Part shown: in pieces, positions 7,547 to 14,393 of the stretch
Numbering within the stretch: position 1 is the first letter of the stretch
Layout: the number at the start of each line of letters is the position of its first letter
Assembly (NCBI GenBank): GCA_006226225.1
Contig: SBHI01000051.1
Location: forward strand, 1 to 29,516
From: Alphaproteobacteria bacterium
GTDB taxonomy: Bacteria > Pseudomonadota > Alphaproteobacteria > Micavibrionales > CSBR16-224
Direction of reading: 5' to 3'
DNA: 29,516 nucleotides
Translations under genes and position numbers: made by a program
Notes under the pieces: model-generated
Databases searched by the model: none
Told to the model about the DNA's origin: nothing
What the model saw: the letters and a program-made list of their open reading frames with translations, nothing else

Positions 7547-8707
7547 TTATTTCCCCTTTTTCCCAGTCGTGTCTGTTTTCGCAGGCGCTTTCAACGCCTT
7601 GACTTCATCTTTCAATGCGCCGACTTCCTTGCGCAAGCTGTCCACCTCTTTCAGTGCGGCTTTCAGTTCTTTTAACGCGCCCAGCTCGCTGCGCAGATCT
7701 TCCAGATCCTCCAGCTTGTCCTGCATGCGGCGGTGTTCGCGGCGCGCTTCATGCACACGCTTGTGCAGCGTGTTGACCTCTTTATGGGTTGGCATATTCA
7801 TGGCTTCGAACATCTCGTCAGACACAACCGCCATCTGCTTTTTCAGCGCCATCAGCGCATTGACCAGATTGCCGTACAGCGTGGTGTATTCATCCGACAT
7901 TGCGAAATCGGCATAAACCTCCTCGCAGGCATCAACCCAAAGGTCATAGATATCCTTCACGGTCGTCAGTGCCTTTTTCGCCGTTTTCTTAACTGCATCC
8001 GCACCGTCTTTAACAGGGCCGATATCCGCAAGCTCCGAGATTTTTTGCTGGAACAGCTTCAACGCATCCTGATTGACCTTTGCAATCTGTGCATTATAGG
8101 CGAACATGCTTCGCTGATAATCCAGCCACAAGCTTGAAAGCTTTTGATATTGCCCTTGTGTTTCGCGGCTGTAGCCGACAGACGGCGTCGCCAGAAACTG
8201 GCTCAGATGGCCGTGAATATCGCCCGGCCCGCGCGTCTCGCCTTCAGGGCGGACACCGCGGAAAAAATCCCCCGGGAAGGGTGACAGCGAAGAAGCCGTC
8301 CGCGCCCATGTATCCTGGAACAGATCCCACAATGCGCCGTGGCTGCCCAAAGAATGCTGCTGCGCATTGTTATAGCTGCTGGTCATGTAATTGACCCAGT
8401 CGGTTGCCAGTTTTGACAGATTCAGACCATCGGCCGAAGCACCGGAAAAATGCTGAACCATGTTGAAATACTGCTCCTGCGCGGCGAGCATTTTTTGCAG
8501 AATATCCTGTGCGGCTGGCGGTGTTTCCTGCATCGGAAAGCTGGTCCAGGGATAGAATTGCTGCCACAAAGCATCATCATTGGCGCGGGAATCCGCGGAT
8601 GATTCGGCTTTTTCCGTCGCTTCGCGGGCGATTTTCATCCAGCCATCCCAAAATTTCCGTTGCGCTTCAAACCATTCGTTATTGGTAAAGATATTTTCCG
8701 CTGTCAT
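7547..8707 (-). CDS. phaE: class III PHA synthase, PhaE subunit
   Basis: PhaE is the non-catalytic partner needed for activity of class III PhaC. The 386-residue product begins with the PhaE-like NEWFEAQRKFWDGWMKIA. Its middle contains the conserved segment FAMSDEYTTLYGNLVNALMALKK. The C-terminal stretch (about 315-375) is a strong coiled coil with repeated leucine/glutamate/lysine heptads, followed by a basic tail. I used the ATG at 8707 because AAGGGG lies 8 bases upstream; a TTG nine codons earlier is less likely. The gene is the first of the phaE-phaC operon and diverges from phaB. The shared upstream gap holds a dyad that matches the phaP operator sites, suggesting PhaR control. Confidence 0.9.
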   Translation of the reverse strand: MTAENIFTNNEWFEAQRKFWDGWMKIAREATEKAESSADSRANDDALWQQFYPWTSFPMQETPPAAQDILQKMLAAQEQYFNMVQHFSGASADGLNLSKLATDWVNYMTSSYNNAQQHSLGSHGALWDLFQDTWARTASSLSPFPGDFFRGVRPEGETRGPGDIHGHLSQFLATPSVGYSRETQGQYQKLSSLWLDYQRSMFAYNAQIAKVNQDALKLFQQKISELADIGPVKDGADAVKKTAKKALTTVKDIYDLWVDACEEVYADFAMSDEYTTLYGNLVNALMALKKQMAVVSDEMFEAMNMPTHKEVNTLHKRVHEARREHRRMQDKLEDLEDLRSELGALKELKAALKEVDSLRKEVGALKDEVKALKAPAKTDTTGKKGK

Positions 8708-8757
8708 AAAGCTGCCCCTTGATAAAGCATTCAAATACTATGTGCTATTGTTCCTAC

Positions 8758-8786
8758 ACTATATTCTTGTGCGGTGCAACATCTTT
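8758..8786 (-). promoter_or_regulatory. candidate phaEC promoter with PhaR-type operator inside it
   Basis: On the minus strand TATAGT (complement of 8758-8763) could be a -10 box, with a weak -35 (AAAGAT, 8781-8786) 17 bases upstream. The dyad GTGC-GGT-GCAA at 8769-8779 falls within the spacer. The 13-base string TGCGGTGCAACAT at 8770-8782 is repeated exactly upstream of phaP (10411-10423). PhaR proteins of alphaproteobacteria are reported to bind TGC-N3/4-GCA dyads, so this is a good operator candidate. Confidence 0.55.
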
Positions 8787-8871
8787 ATTTTCCCAAGGAT
8801 TCCGCAACTTCCAGCAGATAGGCATTTTTATTTTTGCTTGCATTTTTTTCCTGAAAATTGCTAAATACTGC

Positions 8872-8877
8872 TTGACA
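8872..8877 (+). promoter_or_regulatory. candidate -35 box for phaB, no clear -10
   Basis: A perfect TTGACA occurs 83 bases before the phaB start, but no good -10 box lies 16-18 bases downstream. An alternative pair, TTGCAT (8838-8843) and TAAATA (8862-8867), has an 18-base spacer. I cannot decide between them. The rest of the 252-base phaE-phaB gap is AT-rich and otherwise unmarked apart from the operator dyad at 8769-8779. Confidence 0.25.
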
Positions 8878-8959
8878 GGAAAACAGGCTTATGTCCTTTT
8901 TCCGAAGTAAGACTGAATATTTTTATTTATTTTAACAATGACCGGGGAGTAACAACGAA

Positions 8960-9742
8960 ATGGGGCAAGCGTTGGAACAGAATTCAAGCAATCCAAAGGC
9001 GGAAGCGGCAAACAAAGTCGCCCTCGTCACCGGCGGCACCGGCGGCATCGGAACCGCCATTTGTGAGAAACTGGCCGCTTTAGGCTATAAAGTCGCGACA
9101 ACCTACCGCAATGAAGCAAAAGCCAAAGCATGGCAAAAATCTATGCAGGATAATGGCTGCGACGTTGCCATCTATCAATGTGATGTCGCCGATTTCGACG
9201 AGTGTAAAAAACTGGTCGATACCATCACGCAAGAGCTCGGCGCGGTTGACGTTCTGATCAATAACGCCGGTATCACACGCGATTCCACTTTCCGCAAAAT
9301 GACCCATGACCAATGGCGCGATGTTATCAGCTGCGATCTGGACAGCGTTTTCAACGTCACCCGCCCGATTATCGACACGATGCTGGAAAAAGGTCACGGC
9401 CGCATTATCAATATCTCTTCGATCAACGGCCAGAAAGGCCAGTTCGGCCAGTCCAACTACTCCGCCGCCAAGGCCGGTATGCATGGCTTTACCAAAGCGC
9501 TGGCGCAGGAAGTTGCGCGCAAGGGTATTACCGTCAACACGATCTCTCCGGGCTATATCGCCACCGAAATGGTGATGGCTGTGCCCGAAGATGTTCGCAA
9601 CAGCATTATTGCGCAAATCCCTCTCGGACGCCTCGGCAAGCCGGAGGAAATCGCCCATATCGTTGCATTTCTGGTATCGGAAGGCGCAAGCTTTATCACC
9701 GGTGCCAATATCGCGGCGAATGGCGGCCATTACATGGAATAA
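8960..9742 (+). CDS. phaB: acetoacetyl-CoA reductase
   Basis: Short-chain dehydrogenase that reduces acetoacetyl-CoA to (R)-3-hydroxybutyryl-CoA with NADPH, supplying monomer to the PHA synthase. The 260 residues show TGGTGGIG at 24-31 (cofactor binding), NNAG at 101-104, and the catalytic Ser154-Tyr167-Lys171 set in NISS and NYSAAKAG. QKGQFGQSNYSAAKAG is characteristic of PhaB within the large SDR family. An N-terminal extension of about 18 polar residues precedes the fold. The ATG at 8960 follows GGGGAG at a suitable distance. It is followed after 27 bases by phaR, probably in one transcript. A second, diverged copy lies at 10898. Confidence 0.93.
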   Translation: MGQALEQNSSNPKAEAANKVALVTGGTGGIGTAICEKLAALGYKVATTYRNEAKAKAWQKSMQDNGCDVAIYQCDVADFDECKKLVDTITQELGAVDVLINNAGITRDSTFRKMTHDQWRDVISCDLDSVFNVTRPIIDTMLEKGHGRIINISSINGQKGQFGQSNYSAAKAGMHGFTKALAQEVARKGITVNTISPGYIATEMVMAVPEDVRNSIIAQIPLGRLGKPEEIAHIVAFLVSEGASFITGANIAANGGHYME

Positions 9743-9769
9743 CGGATATCAGGACAGGGGGATAAAACC

Positions 9770-10306
9770 GTGGCAAGCAAAACGACAAAAGCCGGCAAAA
9801 AAGACGAGAAAACCGCAAAAGACGAAAACGTCCGGATCATCAAAAAATATCCGAACCGCCGTCTTTACGATACGGCGACCAGCCAATATATCACGCTGTC
9901 GGACGTACGCGAGATTATCCGCCTTGGCACGCCTTTCAAGGTTGTGGACACCAATACCGAGGAAGACATCACCCGCAATATCCTGATCCAGATTATTACG
10001 GAGCAGGAAAACAGCGAACATACGGTTTTCACCACCGATATGCTGATGAAGATGATCCGTTTCTACGACGGTTCGACCCGGAACATGTTCTCCGATTACA
10101 TGGATCGCAATCTCCAGATTTTCAGCGAACAGCACAAAGTCTGGCAGGAACAGGTCGGACAATTCATGGGTGCGCATCCGATGTCGGCCTTCACCAAAAT
10201 GACCCAGCAGAATCTCGAATTCTGGAAGGAGATGCAAGACAACTTCTTCAAAACCAAGGGCTTTCCCTATCGCGTACCGGAAACGGACGAGAATAGCGAG
10301 AAATAA
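9770..10306 (+). CDS. phaR: PHA synthesis transcriptional repressor
   Basis: PhaR binds DNA and the PHA polymer. When polymer is present it leaves its operators, which allows phasin synthesis. The 178-residue protein has the conserved N-terminal domain VRIIKKYPNRRLYDTATSQYITL (about residues 23-45) followed by the PHB-accumulation regulatory region with DMLMKMIRFYDGSTRNMFSDYMD. The first 20 residues are lysine-rich. The start is a GTG at 9770 with AGGGGG 8 bases upstream; no ATG fits the conserved N-terminus. It sits between phaB and phaP. Dyads of TTGC-N3-GCAA type on the phaP promoter and in the phaE/phaB gap are its likely targets. Confidence 0.95.
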   Translation: MASKTTKAGKKDEKTAKDENVRIIKKYPNRRLYDTATSQYITLSDVREIIRLGTPFKVVDTNTEEDITRNILIQIITEQENSEHTVFTTDMLMKMIRFYDGSTRNMFSDYMDRNLQIFSEQHKVWQEQVGQFMGAHPMSAFTKMTQQNLEFWKEMQDNFFKTKGFPYRVPETDENSEK

Positions 10307-10323
10307 GGGCGCAACGCCTTTTT
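10305..10323 (+). terminator. short terminator after phaR
   Basis: A 7-base stem (AAGGGCG at 10305-10311, CGCCTTT at 10315-10321, one G-U pair) with a CAA loop, ending in five T's. It overlaps the phaR stop codon. It would separate phaB-phaR from phaP. Confidence 0.45.
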
Positions 10324-10363
10324 GTGCAGCGCAATATTTTTTTAGAAAAAGCGGCGATAATGC

Positions 10364-10393
10364 TTGACATTAACGTCGCTTTTTTGTTAATGT
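10364..10393 (+). promoter_or_regulatory. phaP promoter
   Basis: TTGACA (10364-10369) and TAATGT (10388-10393) are 18 bases apart; TTAATG one base earlier gives 17. The perfect -35 fits a strong phasin promoter. CATTAAC (10368-10374) and GTTAATG (10386-10392) form a 7-base dyad across the spacer. A terminator-like hairpin (10346-10356 with 10374-10384, then six T's) encloses the -35 box in its loop. Confidence 0.6.
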
Positions 10394-10420
10394 TGCAGTG
10401 CAGCAATTGTTGCGGTGCAA
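10393..10420 (+). promoter_or_regulatory. two candidate PhaR operators on the phaP promoter
   Basis: TTGC-AGT-GCAG (10393-10403) and TTGC-GGT-GCAA (10410-10420) are dyads of the same form, with centres 17 bases apart, directly after the -10 box. Binding there would block RNA polymerase. The second shares the 13-base string TGCGGTGCAACAT with the phaE-phaB gap. Sites are seen in the sequence; binding by PhaR is inferred from family knowledge. Confidence 0.6.
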
Positions 10421-10470
10421 CATTGCATATTTAAACGAATCACTAACCTATTAACCAAGGAGTCAATACG

Positions 10471-10833
10471 ATGACAACAACACCTAAAGACGTATTTGAA
10501 GCATGGGCAGAGTGGAACCAGCAAACTTTCGAAGCTGCGAAAAAACTGGCTGAACTCAACCTCGCACTCAGCGAAAAGCTGATCAAAGAACAAACCGATC
10601 TGGCCAACAACATTGTTGAACTGACGGCAAAAAATGCTGAAACATTCGGCAAAGCCAAAGATGTTCAGGAAGTTATTGCCAACCAGACAGCAGCAGCACA
10701 AGAATGCAGCAAACAAGCTCTGAAAAGCTACCGCTCTTGCGCAGACATTCTGGGCGAAGCACGCAAAGCTTACAGCGAGCTGTATGAAACATCTTGCAAA
10801 GCTGCTACAACAGCTGCGAAAAAATCCGCTTAA
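10471..10833 (+). CDS. phaP: phasin family protein
   Basis: Phasins are small amphipathic helical proteins that coat PHA granules. The 120-residue product is almost entirely helical and rich in Ala, Glu and Lys. It has the phasin-like opening TPKDVFEAWAEWNQQTFEAAKKLAELN and a central heptad region (ANNIVELTAKNAETFGKAKDVQEV), followed by a C-terminal stretch with an Ala-rich tail. AAGGAG lies 8-9 bases before the ATG. It has its own strong promoter with two PhaR-type operators, the expected control for a phasin. Two cysteines (KSYRSC and ETSCKA) and one in QECSKQ are somewhat unusual for a phasin. Placement next to phaR and phaB makes the call firm. Confidence 0.88.
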   Translation: MTTTPKDVFEAWAEWNQQTFEAAKKLAELNLALSEKLIKEQTDLANNIVELTAKNAETFGKAKDVQEVIANQTAAAQECSKQALKSYRSCADILGEARKAYSELYETSCKAATTAAKKSA

Positions 10834-10897
10834 ATTGCGGCAGCGCTGTTAAAGAAATAGCGTTATACGTGTTAAATAACGAATAAAAGAAAATAAA

Positions 10898-11647
10898 ATG
10901 ACACAAAGAACAGCGTTAATTACGGGTGGCATTGGCGGCATCGGATCAGCCATTTGCGAGGACTTCCTCAAAAACGGTTATCGTGTTGTCGCCAATTACC
11001 CGCCTTTTTTACAGGAAGAAGCGGAAAAATGGCTGGCAAAACGTAAAGACGAAGGCTCAACCGACGTCTTTATCGCGGCTGGCGATGTTGCTTCCTACAA
11101 GTCATGTGAAGACATGGCGGCAAAGGTCAAAAGCGAAGTCGGGCATGTTGACACATTGGTCAATTGCGCAGGCGTTACGCGGGACAAAACATTTAAAAGA
11201 ATGACGGAAGAAATGTGGAACGAGGTCATTACCATCGACCTCAGCGGCTTGTTCAACGTCACCCGCCAGTTTATCGAAGATATGGACGACAAAAACTTCG
11301 GTCGCATCGTCAATATCTCCTCGGTCAACGGGCAAAAGGGACAGTTCGGACAAACCAACTATTCCGCAGCCAAGGCCGGCGTTCACGGCTTTACCATGGC
11401 GCTTGCGCAGGAAGTTGCGCGCAAGAATATCACGGTCAACACCGTGTCGCCCGGTTATGTCGCAACGGAAATGACAAAAGTCATGCCGCAGGAAATTCTG
11501 GACCAGATTGTGTCCCATATTCCCATCGGCCGCATGGCGGAACCGGAGGAAGTTGCTTTCGCCGTTTCCATGCTTTGTGAGGAACGCGCCAGCTATATTT
11601 CCGGCACAAATTTGGGTGTGAACGGCGGTTTCTTTATGTCCTTTTAG
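10898..11647 (+). CDS. phaB: second acetoacetyl-CoA reductase, PhaB paralogue
   Basis: A 249-residue short-chain dehydrogenase close to the phaB at 8960 and with the same expected reaction. It has TGGIGGIG at 9-16, NCAG at 89-92 (usually NNAG), and the catalytic Ser142-Tyr155-Lys159 in NISS and NYSAAKAG. The PhaB-type block QKGQFGQTNYSAAKAG is conserved, while the first 90 residues and the C-terminus differ clearly, so the duplication is old. The ribosome binding site is poor (AAAAGAAAATAAA). A 6-base dyad (CGTTAT at 10861-10866, ATAACG at 10876-10881) lies in the 64-base gap after phaP and could limit read-through. It may serve as a differently regulated reductase or accept another chain length. 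Confidence 0.88.
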   Translation: MTQRTALITGGIGGIGSAICEDFLKNGYRVVANYPPFLQEEAEKWLAKRKDEGSTDVFIAAGDVASYKSCEDMAAKVKSEVGHVDTLVNCAGVTRDKTFKRMTEEMWNEVITIDLSGLFNVTRQFIEDMDDKNFGRIVNISSVNGQKGQFGQTNYSAAKAGVHGFTMALAQEVARKNITVNTVSPGYVATEMTKVMPQEILDQIVSHIPIGRMAEPEEVAFAVSMLCEERASYISGTNLGVNGGFFMSF

Positions 11648-11700
11648 GCGGACTCTCTCCCCGGCTAAAAGACGCAAAATAAAGAAAGAACGTGAACACC

Positions 11701-11735
11701 AAAAAGCGGCTCTGGAGCAATCCGGAGCCGTTTTT
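11701..11735. terminator. bidirectional terminator between phaB paralogue and esterase
   Basis: A 10-base stem (CGGCTCTGGA at 11707-11716, TCCGGAGCCG at 11721-11730, one G-U pair) with a GCAA loop, flanked by AAAAA and TTTTT. The flanks make it work in both directions between the two convergent genes. Confidence 0.85.
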
Positions 11736-11738
11736 CTA

Positions 11739-12470
11739 TTACGGCCTGAAACGCGGCGGCGGTTTTCTGACTGGCGGTTGCGGTTTTGCCGCATCATTGG
11801 CGAGCGCTTTTGCGGGGATCAGGATTTCCGCCAGATTTGCCAGCAATTCCACTGCCTTGTCGGAAATATCATGCCCTTGCCCGTGCAACATGGCAAAATC
11901 GGTGCGGAAACCAAGCCCGTCCAGATATTCATGCGTTTTCTTGGCCTGCGGTATGCCGGAATAATCGCCCTGTTCGTATTCGCCCGCCAGCAGCGCCACA
12001 GGCGGTTTTGATTTGATCTCGTCAATCTGGCGCAAAGCCCCGCCCGACAGGCTGTAAACCCCTGCCACGGGCTTGTCACGCATCAATGCCGCGTAAAAAG
12101 CCATGGTCGCACCTTGCGAAAACCCTGCGATAATCAGGCGGCTTTCATCAATGCCTTCCTCCTTCAGCACCTCGTCGATATATTTATTGACCTCTTCCGC
12201 CGCAGCCGCCGCACGCGGTGCAACCGCATCGACTGAGGGTGCATCAAGAATATCCTGAATATCGAACCAGCTGTGATAGCTGGCACCGTCCATTTCCGCC
12301 AGTTTCTGCGGCCCTTCGGGGCAGCGCAGCACCGCTCCCGGCGCCTGCGGCATCAATTTATTGCCGACATGATCCAGCATCTGCGCGCCGCCGCTGCCGT
12401 AACCGTGAAAAAAGATGATGACGTATTTATCGCGGCTGTTATCCGCGCTTTCCCGGCGATGATCTTTCAC
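11739..12470 (-). CDS. carboxylesterase/phospholipase-type alpha/beta-hydrolase
   Basis: Serine hydrolase of the small carboxylesterase family (Abhydrolase_2 type), likely acting on short esters; cytoplasmic. The 243-residue protein has the oxyanion region FFHGYGSGG at 20-28, the nucleophile elbow GFSQG at 116-120 (Ser118), and GQGHDIS with His200. The acid position is unusual: LAGEYEQGDY has Glu166 where the family normally carries Asp, although Asp169 is nearby. The C-terminus ends in a Pro/Arg-rich tail (QPPVRKPPPRFRP). The start is a GTG with a perfect AGGAGG 5 bases upstream. It lies downstream of typA on the same strand, but a dyad in the 88-base gap suggests separate control. Confidence 0.85.
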   Translation of the reverse strand: MKDHRRESADNSRDKYVIIFFHGYGSGGAQMLDHVGNKLMPQAPGAVLRCPEGPQKLAEMDGASYHSWFDIQDILDAPSVDAVAPRAAAAAEEVNKYIDEVLKEEGIDESRLIIAGFSQGATMAFYAALMRDKPVAGVYSLSGGALRQIDEIKSKPPVALLAGEYEQGDYSGIPQAKKTHEYLDGLGFRTDFAMLHGQGHDISDKAVELLANLAEILIPAKALANDAAKPQPPVRKPPPRFRP

Positions 12471-12504
12471 CTTTTCCTCCTCATATGCAGGTCAATATAA
12501 AGCA

Positions 12505-12522
12505 GTCTAATAAATATTAGAC
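12505..12522. promoter_or_regulatory. AT-rich dyad upstream of the esterase gene
   Basis: GTCTAATA and TATTAGAC are perfect 8-base arms around AA. The dyad is about 35 bases upstream of the esterase GTG and about the same distance after the typA stop. It could be an operator; as a terminator it would be weak because the stem is AT-rich. Confidence 0.35.
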
Positions 12523-12558
12523 ATAAAAAGCAATCTTTATTTCTTGGAAACCGCCTTT

Positions 12559-14388
12559 TTAAGCCGTTTCGGCGGCGCGGCCTGCCTTTTTGCGCTCATG
12601 CGGGCACAGGAATTTCTTGCGCAGACGCAGCGATTTCGGTGTCACTTCAACCAATTCGTCATCATTGATATAGGACATCATTTCCTCAAGGCTCATACGG
12701 CGCGGCGGCACAAGCACCACAGCCTCGTCAGAGCCGGAGGCGCGCATATTCGTCAGCTTCTTCCCCTTCAGCAGGTTGATTTCAAGGTCATTGTCGCGGT
12801 TATGCTCGCCAACCACCATACCTTTATAAATCTGGGTTTGCGGATCAATAAACATCACACCGCGCTCCTGCAGGTTAAAGATCGCATAGGCCACCGCCTT
12901 ACCGGCATCCGTGGAAATCAGCGCACCGTTACGGCGCTGCGGAATATCGCCTGCATAGGGCGTATAGCTGTGGAACAACCGGTTCATCACCCCCGTGCCG
13001 CGCGTATCAGTCAGAAACTGGCTCTGATAGCCGATCAGACCACGTGACGGCGCATGGAAGACAATCCGCGTCTTGCCGCCGCCCGACGGGCGCATATCCT
13101 GCATCTGCGCCTTACGCGCGGTCATTTTATCAATCACCGTTCCGGCATATTCGTCATCGACATCGACGATGACCTCTTCCATCGGCTCCAGACGGTTGCC
13201 GTTTTCATCGGTCTGATACAACACGCGCGGACGCGATACCGACAGTTCGAAGCCTTCGCGGCGCATGGTTTCAATCAAGACGCCCAGCTGCAATTCACCG
13301 CGGCCGCCGACTTCGAAAGAGTCACGCTCGCCGCTTTCCTTAAAGGTAATGGCGACATTGGTCTCCGCCTCGGCTTTCAGCCGTGAACGCAACAGCGTTG
13401 ACGTGACTTTTTTGCCTTCGGTTCCCGCCAGCGGCGAAGTATTGACCGAAATCGTCACCGCCATGGTTGGCGGGTCAACAGGCGTTGCCGTCAGCGCTTC
13501 ATTACAGGCGGCATCGCAGATCGTATCGGCAACGGAGGCCTCAACCAATCCGGCAATACAGATAATATCCCCCGCCTCGACCGTTTCAACGGGAACGCGG
13601 CTTGTGCCTTCGAATTTCAGCAGTTTCGTCAAACGGCCCGTTTCGATGGTTTTGTTTTCAAGATTGATGACCTTCACGGATGAATTGATGCGCGCCTTGC
13701 CGCTTTCCACGCGCCCCGTCAGGCAGCGTCCCAGATAGGGGTCGGAATCCAGCAGTGTTGCCAGCATTGCAAAAGGCTTCTCCGTATCCACATCAGGCGC
13801 AGGCACATGGGAAATCACCGTTTCCATCAGCGGTGCAAGGCTTTCATGCGGGTCTTCCAGCTCGCGCGCCGCCCAGCCGTCACGGCCTGCGGCATAGAGG
13901 ATCGGAAAATCAAGCTGCTTGTCATTCGCGCCCAATGCCACGAACAGGTCGAAAACCTCGTCCAGCACTTCAGAGGGGCGTCTGTCCGGGCGGTCAATCT
14001 TGTTGACCACGACAATCGGACGCAAACCCTGCGCCAAGGCCTTGCCCAGAACGAATTTCGTCTGCGGCATCACGCCTTCCGCCGCATCCACCAGCAGAAT
14101 AACACCGTCGGCCATTCCCAACACGCGCTCCACCTCGCCGCCGAAATCGGCGTGACCGGGCGTATCAATAATATTAACGCGCGTGCCCTCCCACAAAACG
14201 GAGGTACATTTCGCCAGAATGGTAATACCGCGTTCGCGCTCCAGATCATTGCTGTCCATCATCCGTTCGACGGTCTGCTTATGTTCGTGGAACATACCGC
14301 TTTGTTTCAGGATTTCATCAATCAGGGTGGTTTTGCCGTGATCGACATGCGCGATAATCGCAATATTCCGCAAGGTTTCTTTTGTCAT
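12559..14388 (-). CDS. typA: translational GTPase TypA/BipA
   Basis: Ribosome-associated GTPase of the EF-G-like family, involved in ribosome assembly and stress or cold adaptation. The 609-residue length fits the family. G1 AHVDHGKT is at residues 13-20, the switch-I RERGITI and G3 DTPGHADF follow, and G4 is NKID. The C-terminal domain typical of TypA ends with PKSLRLRKKFLCPHERKK. I chose the ATG at 14388, which gives the usual short lead before NIAIIAHVDHGKT; a TTG nine bases upstream would overlap the MATE stop. The MATE transporter gene ends 5 bases upstream, so the two are probably co-transcribed. Confidence 0.96.
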   Translation of the reverse strand: MTKETLRNIAIIAHVDHGKTTLIDEILKQSGMFHEHKQTVERMMDSNDLERERGITILAKCTSVLWEGTRVNIIDTPGHADFGGEVERVLGMADGVILLVDAAEGVMPQTKFVLGKALAQGLRPIVVVNKIDRPDRRPSEVLDEVFDLFVALGANDKQLDFPILYAAGRDGWAARELEDPHESLAPLMETVISHVPAPDVDTEKPFAMLATLLDSDPYLGRCLTGRVESGKARINSSVKVINLENKTIETGRLTKLLKFEGTSRVPVETVEAGDIICIAGLVEASVADTICDAACNEALTATPVDPPTMAVTISVNTSPLAGTEGKKVTSTLLRSRLKAEAETNVAITFKESGERDSFEVGGRGELQLGVLIETMRREGFELSVSRPRVLYQTDENGNRLEPMEEVIVDVDDEYAGTVIDKMTARKAQMQDMRPSGGGKTRIVFHAPSRGLIGYQSQFLTDTRGTGVMNRLFHSYTPYAGDIPQRRNGALISTDAGKAVAYAIFNLQERGVMFIDPQTQIYKGMVVGEHNRDNDLEINLLKGKKLTNMRASGSDEAVVLVPPRRMSLEEMMSYINDDELVEVTPKSLRLRKKFLCPHERKKAGRAAETA

Positions 14389-14393
14389 TTTTA

